Part shown: one piece after another, positions 52,110 through 59,810 of the stretch | Position numbering within the stretch: position 1 is the stretch's first letter | How the letters are laid out: every line of letters starts with the position of its first letter | Source: Candidatus Saccharibacteria bacterium oral taxon 488 | GTDB taxonomy: Bacteria; Patescibacteriota; Saccharimonadia; Saccharimonadales; Saccharimonadaceae | Length of the DNA: 64,000 nucleotides | Assembly: GCA_013099015.1 (NCBI GenBank) | Contig: CP039998.1 | Location: 186,001-250,000 of the forward strand | Direction of reading: 5' to 3' | The notes under the pieces: model-generated | Told to the model about the DNA's origin: nothing | What the model saw: only the letters and a program-made list of their open reading frames with translations | Databases searched by the model: none | Made by a program: the position numbers and the translations under genes

Positions 52110-53418
52110 TCAGCAAGATCAGTAGCTCGCGGGCGACGACCTGGTCGGGGCGGCGATAGATGAGCGGGATGTGGTTGAGTTGGTGATAGCCAAGTTTTTG
52201 GAGGTTTTTTATTAGCGGCAGATGAGTGGCCCGGCCGGATGCGTCGTACCACGCTGGCACGGCGATGCATAACGGCGTGTTTGGAGCTAGCTGCGGACGG
52301 ATATTAGTGAGGAAGCCAGTGATAATGTGATTACAGTTGCCGACAACCTCTGCTAATTTTTGGGGTGCGGGCGGTGCGGAAAAGGGCTGACCGAGGTAGG
52401 TTTCGCAGACGACGGCAGTGAGGTGCTGGCTATCTGGCCAGTGGTGTGTGGTGGCATCGGCTTGATGAATGTCAATAACGCGGCCAATAGGGTGGCTGGG
52501 CGTGGTGAAGGTCGATTGTAGCCACGACAGATTCTCGGCGGTGTAGTCAACCATTTTCTGGCTGAGGTCGGTGCCGACGACGTCGTAACCAGCGAGCAAC
52601 GCTTCTTGCAGGACGGTGCCGGTGCCGCAGAAGGGGTCGAGGATTGTTACAGCAGCTCGGCTTCCAGTCGTCTCCTCCAAGTCGAATGCATCCGGCAACG
52701 CCGTCCGCAGAACCATCGACTTGTCAGAGAGGCTGGAAGCCGACCTTGTCACAGAATTGTCGTGTGGTCTTTGACGAGTCAGCGATCCAGCGCCCAGTGC
52801 TAAATTCAGCATAATCTGCGCCAGTTTAGGCGGCAGCATGCCGACGAAGGCGTCGCGCTTGGGACGGTGGCGGTCGCGGCGGGTGTAGACGGTGATGTTT
52901 TGGACGCCGCGGCTCTCGGCAATGATCAGGCGGCGGTCGGTTGTCTTGACGAGGAGTAGCTCGACTTTATGGGGTGATCCGCCAAGCTTGTTATTGTGCG
53001 CGGTGGCGGTGGAGAGGGCGGGCTGGTCGTTCGGGATGAGACGGAGGCTGGTGCCAGATTTTTTCAGGGATGATTTGAGGATGAGGCCGGTTTTTTGGGC
53101 GTCGCGGGCGCTGACATTTAGATTATAAGCGCTGAGGCCGAGGGTGATTTTATGCGGCGAATGCGCCCATTTGGCTTGATAATGCTGGGTGATGAAGCGC
53201 GAGGCAGCGAGGAGTGAGGCCTTGTCAGTGCGACTGGCTGGCAGCTCGGTGATCACTTTAGCACATTTGATGGTGCCGCCTAAGGTAGTAATGTCAAATT
53301 GAGACGTTTGAACTTCGGCAAACTGCTGGCTGATGCGATTGATGTAGTCTGCGCCAAACACCGCCGCAAGTTCGGCGAGCGAGATCTCTGGCTGGCGGCC
53401 AAGCAGGGCGATATACAT
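52087..53418 (-). CDS. Putative RNA methyltransferase (Trm-G10/Trm11-like)
   Basis: A 443-residue protein. The first 170 residues resemble the N-terminal and THUMP-like region of tRNA guanine methyltransferases (MYIALLGRQPEISLAELAAVFG). A Rossmann methyltransferase follows with LDPFCGTGTVLQEALLAGYDVVGTDLS (SAM site). The catalytic motif IV, DPPY in Trm11, reads CETYLGQP here, so activity or substrate may differ. Start ATG 53418, with TATAAT 6 bases upstream. Divergent from the 53459 gene. Confidence 0.75.
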   Translation of the reverse strand: MYIALLGRQPEISLAELAAVFGADYINRISQQFAEVQTSQFDITTLGGTIKCAKVITELPASRTDKASLLAASRFITQHYQAKWAHSPHKITLGLSAYNLNVSARDAQKTGLILKSSLKKSGTSLRLIPNDQPALSTATAHNNKLGGSPHKVELLLVKTTDRRLIIAESRGVQNITVYTRRDRHRPKRDAFVGMLPPKLAQIMLNLALGAGSLTRQRPHDNSVTRSASSLSDKSMVLRTALPDAFDLEETTGSRAAVTILDPFCGTGTVLQEALLAGYDVVGTDLSQKMVDYTAENLSWLQSTFTTPSHPIGRVIDIHQADATTHHWPDSQHLTAVVCETYLGQPFSAPPAPQKLAEVVGNCNHIITGFLTNIRPQLAPNTPLCIAVPAWYDASGRATHLPLIKNLQKLGYHQLNHIPLIYRRPDQVVARELLILLTSRAPDV

Positions 53419-53424
53419 GGTTTG

Positions 53425-53430
53425 ATTATA
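53425..53430 (-). promoter_or_regulatory. Extended -10 box of the methyltransferase gene (leaderless)
   Basis: TGC-TATAAT on the minus strand with 6 bases to ATG 53418. Confidence 0.65.
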
Positions 53431-53445
53431 GCAAAAACCGCGTGA

Positions 53446-53451
53446 TATAAT
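53446..53451 (+). promoter_or_regulatory. Extended -10 box of the YbhN-like gene (leaderless)
   Basis: TGA-TATAAT with 7 bases to ATG 53459. Two divergent leaderless starts share a 40-base intergenic region. Confidence 0.65.
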
Positions 53452-53458
53452 TGACGAT

Positions 53459-54547
53459 ATGGTATCAAAAGGGATACGGCAACTTTTGGAGGCATTAAAG
53501 TCACCGCGGACGATCATGAGTATCGTGACGCTGGCGGTGCTGGTACTGATCATTTTTCTGTCGCGTGCGGAACTGATGCGGGCGTGGGAGCTGCTCGGCC
53601 GGGCAAATATCTGGCTATTGATGTTGCTGCTGCCGTTTCAAATTATCGTGTATTTCGCGGGCGGCGAGATGATTTTTGCCTATCTTCGCGACAAAAAACT
53701 GATCGGGCATATCTCACGGTTTGAGCAGACGCGGATTGCGCTGGAGCTGAATCTGGTTAATCACATTTTTCCGTCAGGCGGCGTCAGCGGTATTTCCTAC
53801 ACGACGTGGCGGATGCACAAGCTCGGCGTCAGCTCGGCGCGCTCGACCTTTGCTCAGGTGATCCGTTACGTGACGGGCTTTTTGTCGCTGATGGTGCTAT
53901 TGATCGCGGCGGTATTGATCCTGTCAATTGACGGGCAGGTCAACCGCTACATCGTGACGTCAAGTTTCTTCCTTGTGCTGGTGGTGCTGGCACTGACCTT
54001 TGGGCTGATTTTTATGTTCTCGTCGCGAAAGCGCATGCACAACACGGCGGTGCGGGTGTCGCGGCTGATCAACGCGGTAGTGCGGTGGGCGACACTGGGC
54101 AAAATCAAGCGGCTGCTGGTTTCGACGAAAATCGAAGCGTTTTTTGCTGAGATGCATGATGATTTCGTGGAGCTGTCAGAGCATCGGTATTTGCTCATCA
54201 AGCCGCTGGTCTGGGGCGCGATTTATGCCATTTTCGATGTGCTGATGTTCATCGTAGCCTTTTGGGCGCTGGGTGTATCGGTTAATCCAGCGGTGCTGAT
54301 CATCGGCTACGGCGTGGCGGGGCTGGCTAGCTTGGTGGCCTTTACACCGGGTGGTGCGGGCGTGTACGAAGCGATTATGATTGTTTTCTTGAGCATGACC
54401 GGTGTGGCGCCGGACGTCGCTATCGCTGGGATTGTACTGACGCGGGTGATTTTACTAACAGGGACAATTGTCTTTGGGTATATGTTCTACCAGCACGCGC
54501 TGATCAAATATGGGCGGCCAGATGACGACGATGGCGCCGCGGTTTAG
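53459..54547 (+). CDS. YbhN/AglD-type membrane protein (LPG synthase TM family)
   Basis: A 362-residue polytopic protein with about eight membrane segments and the family hallmarks (NHIFPSGGVSGISYTTW, GVAGLASLVAFTPGGAGVYEAIM). The family includes the membrane half of lysylphosphatidylglycerol synthase and proteins tied to lipid or glycolipid transport. The synthase half is absent. xseA begins within its last codons. Confidence 0.88.
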   Translation: MVSKGIRQLLEALKSPRTIMSIVTLAVLVLIIFLSRAELMRAWELLGRANIWLLMLLLPFQIIVYFAGGEMIFAYLRDKKLIGHISRFEQTRIALELNLVNHIFPSGGVSGISYTTWRMHKLGVSSARSTFAQVIRYVTGFLSLMVLLIAAVLILSIDGQVNRYIVTSSFFLVLVVLALTFGLIFMFSSRKRMHNTAVRVSRLINAVVRWATLGKIKRLLVSTKIEAFFAEMHDDFVELSEHRYLLIKPLVWGAIYAIFDVLMFIVAFWALGVSVNPAVLIIGYGVAGLASLVAFTPGGAGVYEAIMIVFLSMTGVAPDVAIAGIVLTRVILLTGTIVFGYMFYQHALIKYGRPDDDDGAAV

Positions 54548-55619
54548 CGTTAGTGACTTTGTAGCGGTCGTCAATCAGGTGCTGGAGACCGCTGTCCCGG
54601 TTGTTGAGATTGAGGGCGAGGTTGCTGAGTTCACGGTGCGTCAGCAAAAATTTGTCTTTTTTACGCTTAGGGACCATGAGAGTGCGGTCAATTGTTTCAT
54701 GATGGCGTGGCAGCTCAGGACACCGATTGAGGAAGGGATGTGCGTGGTGGTGCGAGCCTCGGCCAAGCTAACTGCCAAGGGTAAGTTTAGCCTGACAGTA
54801 CAGGAGGTCAAGCCGCTGGGTGCGGGGCACCTCAAGCGCAGCGCCGAGTTACTCAAGGCGAAACTGGCGGCCGAAGGGCTGTTTGATACGGAACGGAAGC
54901 GCTCCTTGCCGCCATATCCTGCTCGCGTGGCGGTCATTTCCAGCACCCAGGCGGCGGGCTATGCGGATTTTATGAAAATTGCTGGTGAGCGCTGGGGCGG
55001 GGTGCGGTTTATCGTGGCTAATGTTAAGGTTCAGGGTGATGGCGCGGCTGATCAGGCGGTGCGGGCGATTGCCCACTGCAACCAGCTGGCGGAGCCGCCG
55101 GAGGTGATCGTGCTGATTCGCGGCGGCGGTAGCGCCGAGGACCTGGCGAGCTTTAATGACGAATGTCTGGTGCGAGCGGTGGCTGGCAGCCGCGTGCCGG
55201 TGCTGACTGGTATCGGGCACGAGGTTGACGAAAGTTTGTGCGATTTGGCGGCTGATCGACGGGCGGCCACGCCGAGCAATGCCGCGCAGCTGCTATTTCC
55301 GGATAAACACGAGGTGGGGCGGCAGTTAGCGTTGCGGCTGGGCAGCGTGGCGGAGGTAATTCAGCGGCAGATTACGGAGCAACGCCTTCACGTAACAATG
55401 TTGCAACAAGTGGCGCTCGAACAGTGGTCGCACCGCGTTGACATTGCTAAAAATATGGTATTGTCGCAACAACGGATGATTGCTGAATACGATCCGGAGA
55501 TGGTACTGCGGCGCGGGTATGCGATGATCAGCGGCGATCGTCAAATTGGTAGTATTGTGAAGATTACAACAAAAGATATGATTATGAAAGCGAGGATTGA
55601 GAGTAGTGAAAAACGATAA
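54522..55619 (+). CDS. xseA: Exodeoxyribonuclease VII large subunit
   Basis: Nuclease subunit that degrades single-stranded DNA with XseB. About 365 residues: an OB-fold N-terminus (VEIEGEVAEFTVRQQKFVFFTLRD) and the catalytic middle (ARVAVISSTQAAGYADFMK, VIVLIRGGGSAEDLASFNDE, PVLTGIGHEVDESLCDLAADRRAATPSNAAQLLFP). The C-terminal coiled coil is shorter than in the roughly 450-residue E. coli protein. The start is uncertain: ATG 54522 or ATG 54531, both inside the upstream gene. Confidence 0.94.
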   Translation: MTTMAPRFSVSDFVAVVNQVLETAVPVVEIEGEVAEFTVRQQKFVFFTLRDHESAVNCFMMAWQLRTPIEEGMCVVVRASAKLTAKGKFSLTVQEVKPLGAGHLKRSAELLKAKLAAEGLFDTERKRSLPPYPARVAVISSTQAAGYADFMKIAGERWGGVRFIVANVKVQGDGAADQAVRAIAHCNQLAEPPEVIVLIRGGGSAEDLASFNDECLVRAVAGSRVPVLTGIGHEVDESLCDLAADRRAATPSNAAQLLFPDKHEVGRQLALRLGSVAEVIQRQITEQRLHVTMLQQVALEQWSHRVDIAKNMVLSQQRMIAEYDPEMVLRRGYAMISGDRQIGSIVKITTKDMIMKARIESSEKR

Positions 55620-55815
55620 AACGAATGAGAAAACGATTGAGCAGATGATGGCGGAGCTGAACGAGAGAATTGCGTGGTTTCAGGGCGATGACTTTAATCT
55701 GGACGAGGCTAAGCAGCGGTTTACTGAAGCGCAGCAGCTGGCGAAGGAGATTGCGGCGGCGCTGGACGATATGCAGCACGACATTACAGTGCTTAGCGAG
55801 GATTTTAGCGCGTGA
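55606..55815 (+). CDS. xseB: Exodeoxyribonuclease VII small subunit
   Basis: A 69-residue helical protein with the family pattern (TIEQMMAELNERIAWFQGDDFNLDEAKQRFTEAQQLAKEI). GTG 55606 overlaps the xseA end by 14 bases; a TTG at 55597 is the alternative. GTG with overlap fits the translational coupling of the two subunits. Confidence 0.92.
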   Translation: MKNDKTNEKTIEQMMAELNERIAWFQGDDFNLDEAKQRFTEAQQLAKEIAAALDDMQHDITVLSEDFSA

Positions 55816-56336
55816 TATGGCTGCTGTGGCTTGGTGGCGCGATTCTGATGATCTTTGCGCTGCCAGCATTGATCGGTGCGCCGTATGTGCCGTCACGGTC
55901 GCGCGAAGTGCAGCGGTTATTTGCCGAGGCGCTATCGATCGGGAAGGATGACGTAGTGCTTGACATCGGATCGGGCGACGGTGTGGTGCTGATGGCGGCA
56001 GCCCAGCAGGGTGCGCGGGCGATTGGCTATGAGATTAATCCATTCCTGGTGCTAATATCGCGCTGGCGGCTGCGAAAATTACCGGGCGCGCAGGTGCACT
56101 GGGCGAATATCTGGCGGCGGCCGGTGCTTGACAAGGTGACGGTGATGTACACCTTTGGCGATGGCCGCGATATCGCAAAAATGTTTCAGCTGGCCGAGCG
56201 TCAAGCAGCCGCTCAGACCGAGCCGCTGACTTTCGTGAGCTACGGATTTTCTGTCCCCGGCACGCAGCCGACAAAAGAATACCACGGCTATTTTCTCTAT
56301 CGGCTGCCGGGAGGCTTTACATCGCCCGAAGCATAA
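55812..56336 (+). CDS. Membrane-anchored class I methyltransferase
   Basis: A 174-residue protein with one N-terminal membrane segment (about 1-20) followed by a small SAM-binding domain (VVLDIGSGDGVVLMAAAQQGARAIGYEINPFLV). The family occurs beside envelope genes in many genomes; the substrate is unknown. GTG 55812 overlaps the xseB stop (GTGA). Confidence 0.8.
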   Translation: MIWLLWLGGAILMIFALPALIGAPYVPSRSREVQRLFAEALSIGKDDVVLDIGSGDGVVLMAAAQQGARAIGYEINPFLVLISRWRLRKLPGAQVHWANIWRRPVLDKVTVMYTFGDGRDIAKMFQLAERQAAAQTEPLTFVSYGFSVPGTQPTKEYHGYFLYRLPGGFTSPEA

Positions 56337-56338
56337 GC

Positions 56339-56344
56339 TATACT
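56339..56344 (+). promoter_or_regulatory. -10 box of the 56352 gene (leaderless)
   Basis: TATACT with 7 bases to ATG 56352. An in-frame ATG at 56346 is one base from the box and so less likely. Confidence 0.55.
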
Positions 56345-56351
56345 GATGCAT

Positions 56352-57020
56352 ATGAGTAGAAAAACAGAGATGGAACAGGGATATGTTAATAGCTGGATGA
56401 TTGTGGCGATTAGTGCGATTGTGCTGTTCGTGGCGGCTGGTAGTGCAGCGATTTGGGCGTACCTGGCATATTCACAGGAAAAAACTGCGGTCGAGAGTCG
56501 GATGGCGGTAGCTTCGGCCAAGGCGCGCGAAGAGCAATCAAAGGCTGACCGCGAGAAATTTAATGAAGAAGCCAAAAACCCGCGCATTGAATTCGTCGGC
56601 CCCGAGCAGTACGGCCGCGTCTCATTTATGTATCCAAAAACCTGGAGTGTTTACGTAGCGGCTGACGGCAGCGATCGCGGCGATTACAAGGCATATCTCC
56701 ATCCAGTCATCGTGCCACCAACGAGTACAAACAGCAATAACCCAAACAAGTTTGCACTGCGCCTCGAGATCCTTAACAGTGACTTTAATAAGACACTAGA
56801 TCAGTACGCCAGCTTGCTGAAAAAAGGCGACTTGACCTCGAGTAGCGTCGAATACAACGGTAACACCGCCACGCGCATTGACGGTGCGTTTAGCAAGGAT
56901 CTGCGCGGCTCGGTGGTGCTGATGAAGGTGCGCGACAAGACGCTGCGTTTTTCAACCGATGCTGATACGTTTAAGCCAGATTTTGAGGCCATCCTTAAGA
57001 CGGTGAAATTTGTCCAGTAA
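56352..57020 (+). CDS. Membrane-anchored protein with PsbP-like outer domain
   Basis: A 222-residue protein: membrane segment at about 15-40, a charged helical stalk (about 45-75), and a beta-rich extracytoplasmic domain (YGRVSFMYPKTWSVY, ...ATRIDGAF..., VRDKTLRFSTD, FEAILKTVKF). The YPKxW opening and the final ILKTVKF resemble PsbP/Mog1-type domains found in many CPR proteins. Function unknown. Confidence 0.65.
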   Translation: MSRKTEMEQGYVNSWMIVAISAIVLFVAAGSAAIWAYLAYSQEKTAVESRMAVASAKAREEQSKADREKFNEEAKNPRIEFVGPEQYGRVSFMYPKTWSVYVAADGSDRGDYKAYLHPVIVPPTSTNSNNPNKFALRLEILNSDFNKTLDQYASLLKKGDLTSSSVEYNGNTATRIDGAFSKDLRGSVVLMKVRDKTLRFSTDADTFKPDFEAILKTVKFVQ

Positions 57021-57093
57021 TCTCTCTTGGCTGCGGCCAGTATCCGTGAAATAATGCCAAGCAGGAGCAGTTCTTTTTGGCGCCTCGGTTTGC

Positions 57094-57099
57094 TATACT
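57094..57099 (+). promoter_or_regulatory. Extended -10 box of the kinase-regulator-recO operon (leaderless)
   Basis: TGC-TATACT with 8 bases to ATG 57108. Confidence 0.65.
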
Positions 57100-57107
57100 A
57101 GAGGTAT

Positions 57108-57821
57108 ATGGCGCAGCCACAGTGGAGTGATAAGGAGTTTGCCGCGATGCCCAGCATAGCGGTGGCAGCGCATGAGCTGAAGGCGCCGCTGGCGTTGATT
57201 CGGCAGATGAGTTTATTGATCGAGGATGGCCAGCTCAGTCCAGCCGAGGCGCAGCTGATGCAGCGGCGGTTGACGTTGACGGCGGAGCGCTCGCTGGCTT
57301 TAGTACAGGACTTGGCGCATACCGTGAATGTGCAGCCAACGCTGTTTCCACTGGAGCCGGTTAATCCACTGGCGCTGCTAGCCCAATTGGCGCACCAGTC
57401 GCGCGATATGCTGCGGCTGTATGACCGACGGGTGACGTGGCCACGGGCGGGCAAAAAGCGACTGGTGGTGGCTAATCCATTGCTGCTTGGGCGGATTATG
57501 ATGAATTTTCTCGATAATGCGATGCGCTATAGCGAGGCTGGGGCAGCAATTCGCGTGACCATGCGTCAAGCGGGGACGATGGTGCGGCTGGGTGTACGGG
57601 ATTTTGGGCCGATGATGAGCCTGGCTGAGTATCGGCAGCTGGTGGATGAGATGACCACGCACAAATCAGTCAGAACTCGGCCGGATAGCAGTGGTCTCGG
57701 AGTGTATATCGCTGCAACGTTCGCGCGGGCGATGGGCGGGCAGATCGGGCTGATACGCCACCGAGACGGGCTGACGTTTTATGTTGATGTGCCGCTCAGC
57801 GAGCAGATGAGCTTATTATGA
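57108..57821 (+). CDS. Soluble sensor histidine kinase
   Basis: A 237-residue kinase reduced to its core: the phospho-acceptor His22 (AAHELKAPLA), a dimerisation helix pair, and an ATPase domain with the N box (NFLDNAMRYS, 133-142), a G1-like DFGP and a G2 box (SSGLGVYIA). There is no membrane segment and no sensor domain, so it must take its signal from a partner or from cytoplasmic state. Its stop overlaps the regulator start (ATGA). Confidence 0.9.
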   Translation: MAQPQWSDKEFAAMPSIAVAAHELKAPLALIRQMSLLIEDGQLSPAEAQLMQRRLTLTAERSLALVQDLAHTVNVQPTLFPLEPVNPLALLAQLAHQSRDMLRLYDRRVTWPRAGKKRLVVANPLLLGRIMMNFLDNAMRYSEAGAAIRVTMRQAGTMVRLGVRDFGPMMSLAEYRQLVDEMTTHKSVRTRPDSSGLGVYIAATFARAMGGQIGLIRHRDGLTFYVDVPLSEQMSLL

Positions 57822-58186
57822 AAAAACTCCTGATCATCGAGGATGATCCGCAGTGGGCGGCAGTGCTGGAGCGGTATGCGCTGGAGGCGGGGTATACGGC
57901 CCGGACAGTGGTGGCGGCTGGACAGGCGATAGCGATGCTTGATGAGTGGCGGCCGGATGGCTTGATTCTCGATATGCTGCTGGCGGGTGAGACGGGGATG
58001 GCGCTGCTGAATGAACTGCAAAGCCACGAGGATCTGTCACGGTTGCCAGTGGTGGTGTGTAGTAATGTAGTGCTTGACCCTGATCAGCTGCGGCCATTTG
58101 GCGTGCGGGCGGTGCTCGATAAGGCGCGAATGACGCCCGACGACGTGCGAGCCGCGCTCAGCGTGCTAGGCGAGGAGACTGAATGA
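57818..58186 (+). CDS. Single-domain response regulator
   Basis: A 122-residue receiver with EDD (8-10), Asp52 (LILDMLL) and the conserved Lys in VLDKARM. No output domain. Coupled by ATGA overlaps to the kinase before it and recO after it, so it probably forms a cognate pair with the kinase and signals through protein contact. Confidence 0.9.
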   Translation: MKKLLIIEDDPQWAAVLERYALEAGYTARTVVAAGQAIAMLDEWRPDGLILDMLLAGETGMALLNELQSHEDLSRLPVVVCSNVVLDPDQLRPFGVRAVLDKARMTPDDVRAALSVLGEETE

Positions 58187-58860
58187 AAGACGGTGAGCGG
58201 CTCAAGGCGATCGTGCTACGGCGGACGGATTATGCGGAGGCTGATCGGGTGTTGCAGTTACTAACGCCCCAGGGGCGGCGGGCGGTGATCGCCAAGGGGG
58301 TGCGTCGCGAGCGGAGTAAGCTGGCCGGTGGCATTGAACTATTGGCGCTGTGCGATGTGGTGATTCGTTCGGGCCGCGGCGAGCTGGGACTGCTGACCAG
58401 CGCCAGGCTCAGCGCGTTTTATCGGCATATCCTCGAGGATTATGAGCGGATGCAGTTCGCTTACCAAGCGCTCAAGCTGGTGGCGCAGGCGACCGAGACC
58501 GTTGATGGGCCGGAGTGGTTCGCGGTGCTTAGCCAGGTGTTGGCGTGGCTTGATCGGCCGGCGGTTGATCGGCTGCTGGTCGAGACGTGGTTTTATATGC
58601 AGTACGCCGGGCTGCTGGGCGACGAGCTGAATCTACGCACTGACGTGGCCGGGCGGATGCTGACGAGCAATAAATCATACATGTACGATCCAAGCGAAAA
58701 AGCCCTAAGGCCAAGCGAGCAGGGTGACCTGACGGCCGATCATATCAAGTTGCTGCGCCTCATCCAGGCCAAGCCGCTAGAAAATCTCACCCACATCGGC
58801 GGCCTCGGCCCGGTCATCGCTAGTTGCTGGCTGGTAGCTAGGCAGCATGCCGCGGTGTAA
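58183..58860 (+). CDS. recO: DNA repair protein RecO
   Basis: A 225-residue RecO with the N-terminal OB fold (LKAIVLRRTDYAEADRVLQLLTPQGRRAVIAKGVRRERSKLAGG) and the helical C-terminal domain (ETWFYMQYAGLLGDELNLRTD). The zinc cysteines found in some RecO proteins are absent. It mediates RecA loading with RecF (11294) and RecR. Its presence at the end of a two-component operon is unusual. The 3' end overlaps the next gene by 23 bases. Confidence 0.92.
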   Translation: MKDGERLKAIVLRRTDYAEADRVLQLLTPQGRRAVIAKGVRRERSKLAGGIELLALCDVVIRSGRGELGLLTSARLSAFYRHILEDYERMQFAYQALKLVAQATETVDGPEWFAVLSQVLAWLDRPAVDRLLVETWFYMQYAGLLGDELNLRTDVAGRMLTSNKSYMYDPSEKALRPSEQGDLTADHIKLLRLIQAKPLENLTHIGGLGPVIASCWLVARQHAAV

Positions 58861-59692
58861 CTGTGTCTTGTAGAGCATGCTTCACAATTGCTTTCCGTAG
58901 GGGGGAGAAGGCAGATTCCATGAAAGTATTAGGGTTTTGCCCGGACTCAATATCCGACTGATTAAGCTTGGTGAGTATGTTATGTGTTGAAATATCGGGG
59001 TTCTCTTCGGGGTTAATCTCTATCTCTTCCGAGTATTGGCCACGGAAATATTCAATCTCATGTAAATAGGACTCCTTGCAATATTCCACCTCGAGATCTG
59101 GCTTACTTATTTTGATAATCTCATCGGCACATTCCCAGAGCAGGACAACCGCGCTTCTTTTAGCGTCGTCATCAAATCGACCCATCGCGGCGAGATCGCG
59201 TAACGTGCGCGCTAGGAGTATTTTATTGAGGACGGAACTAAAAGAAGTATCTGTTCTTTCAGTCTGACTGGCGTAAACACTGTGAGCATCTTCTAGTGCT
59301 TGATCTAGAAAGGCCTCCTTTACTTGGTCGGACACTTCACTAGTGCAGGCAGAGTCAAAATTACGCTTTGCCGAGAGAAAAGTATTGTGTTCATAGGGGG
59401 TGATGAGTCCTGAGAGTTGATCTCTGAGTAGCATCCATTGCCCAAAGTATTCTCTAATTTTACCTTGCTCCTGAGCTGTTAGCGGGCTTGTGGAGCTAAA
59501 AGCAGCGAAACCAGTGACGCGGATCCCTTCGGCGACTATGCTTCTAGCTCTATCATCCGCTCCTTCGTATTTATCAGAAATCTCTAGTAATCTACGGACC
59601 TCCTCCAATGAGTATTCCTGGGGGTGACGTATTGCAGGGGAATCTGGAAAAATTTTATCTGTAGACGATGTGTTGTACTGTTCCTGACTCAT
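58838..59692 (-). CDS. Orphan helical protein of unknown function
   Basis: A 284-residue acidic soluble protein, mostly helical (YSLEEVRRLLEISDKYEG, FLDQALEDAHSVYASQ, LNKILLARTLRDLAAMG). No membrane segment and no recognised family. ATG 59692 has GGGAG about 13 bases upstream; a minus-strand TTGACG with AACAAT 17 bases on may be its promoter. G+C looks lower than in recO and glyS. Convergent with recO, divergent from glyS. Confidence 0.72.
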   Translation of the reverse strand: MSQEQYNTSSTDKIFPDSPAIRHPQEYSLEEVRRLLEISDKYEGADDRARSIVAEGIRVTGFAAFSSTSPLTAQEQGKIREYFGQWMLLRDQLSGLITPYEHNTFLSAKRNFDSACTSEVSDQVKEAFLDQALEDAHSVYASQTERTDTSFSSVLNKILLARTLRDLAAMGRFDDDAKRSAVVLLWECADEIIKISKPDLEVEYCKESYLHEIEYFRGQYSEEIEINPEENPDISTHNILTKLNQSDIESGQNPNTFMESAFSPLRKAIVKHALQDTVTPRHAA

Positions 59693-59753
59693 AACACCAT
59701 TGATACTCCCTATGTGCGATTGTTGCACAATAAATAGCGACCGTCAAGCATGC

Positions 59754-59759
59754 TATAAT
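59754..59759 (+). promoter_or_regulatory. Extended -10 box of glyS
   Basis: TGC-TATAAT. An ATG lies 13 bases downstream (59772), but the better start with a ribosome site is ATG 59811, giving a leader of about 45 bases. Confidence 0.6.
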
Positions 59760-59779
59760 AAACCTTAGTTAATGAATCG

Positions 59780-59796
59780 CCATGTTGCCAACATGG
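59780..59796 (+). promoter_or_regulatory. Small hairpin in the glyS leader
   Basis: CCATGTT (59780-59786) and AACATGG (59790-59796) around a GCC loop, just before the AAAGG ribosome site. Too small for a T-box; it may tune translation. Confidence 0.35.
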
Positions 59797-59810
59797 GGAA
59801 AGGTTGTGTG

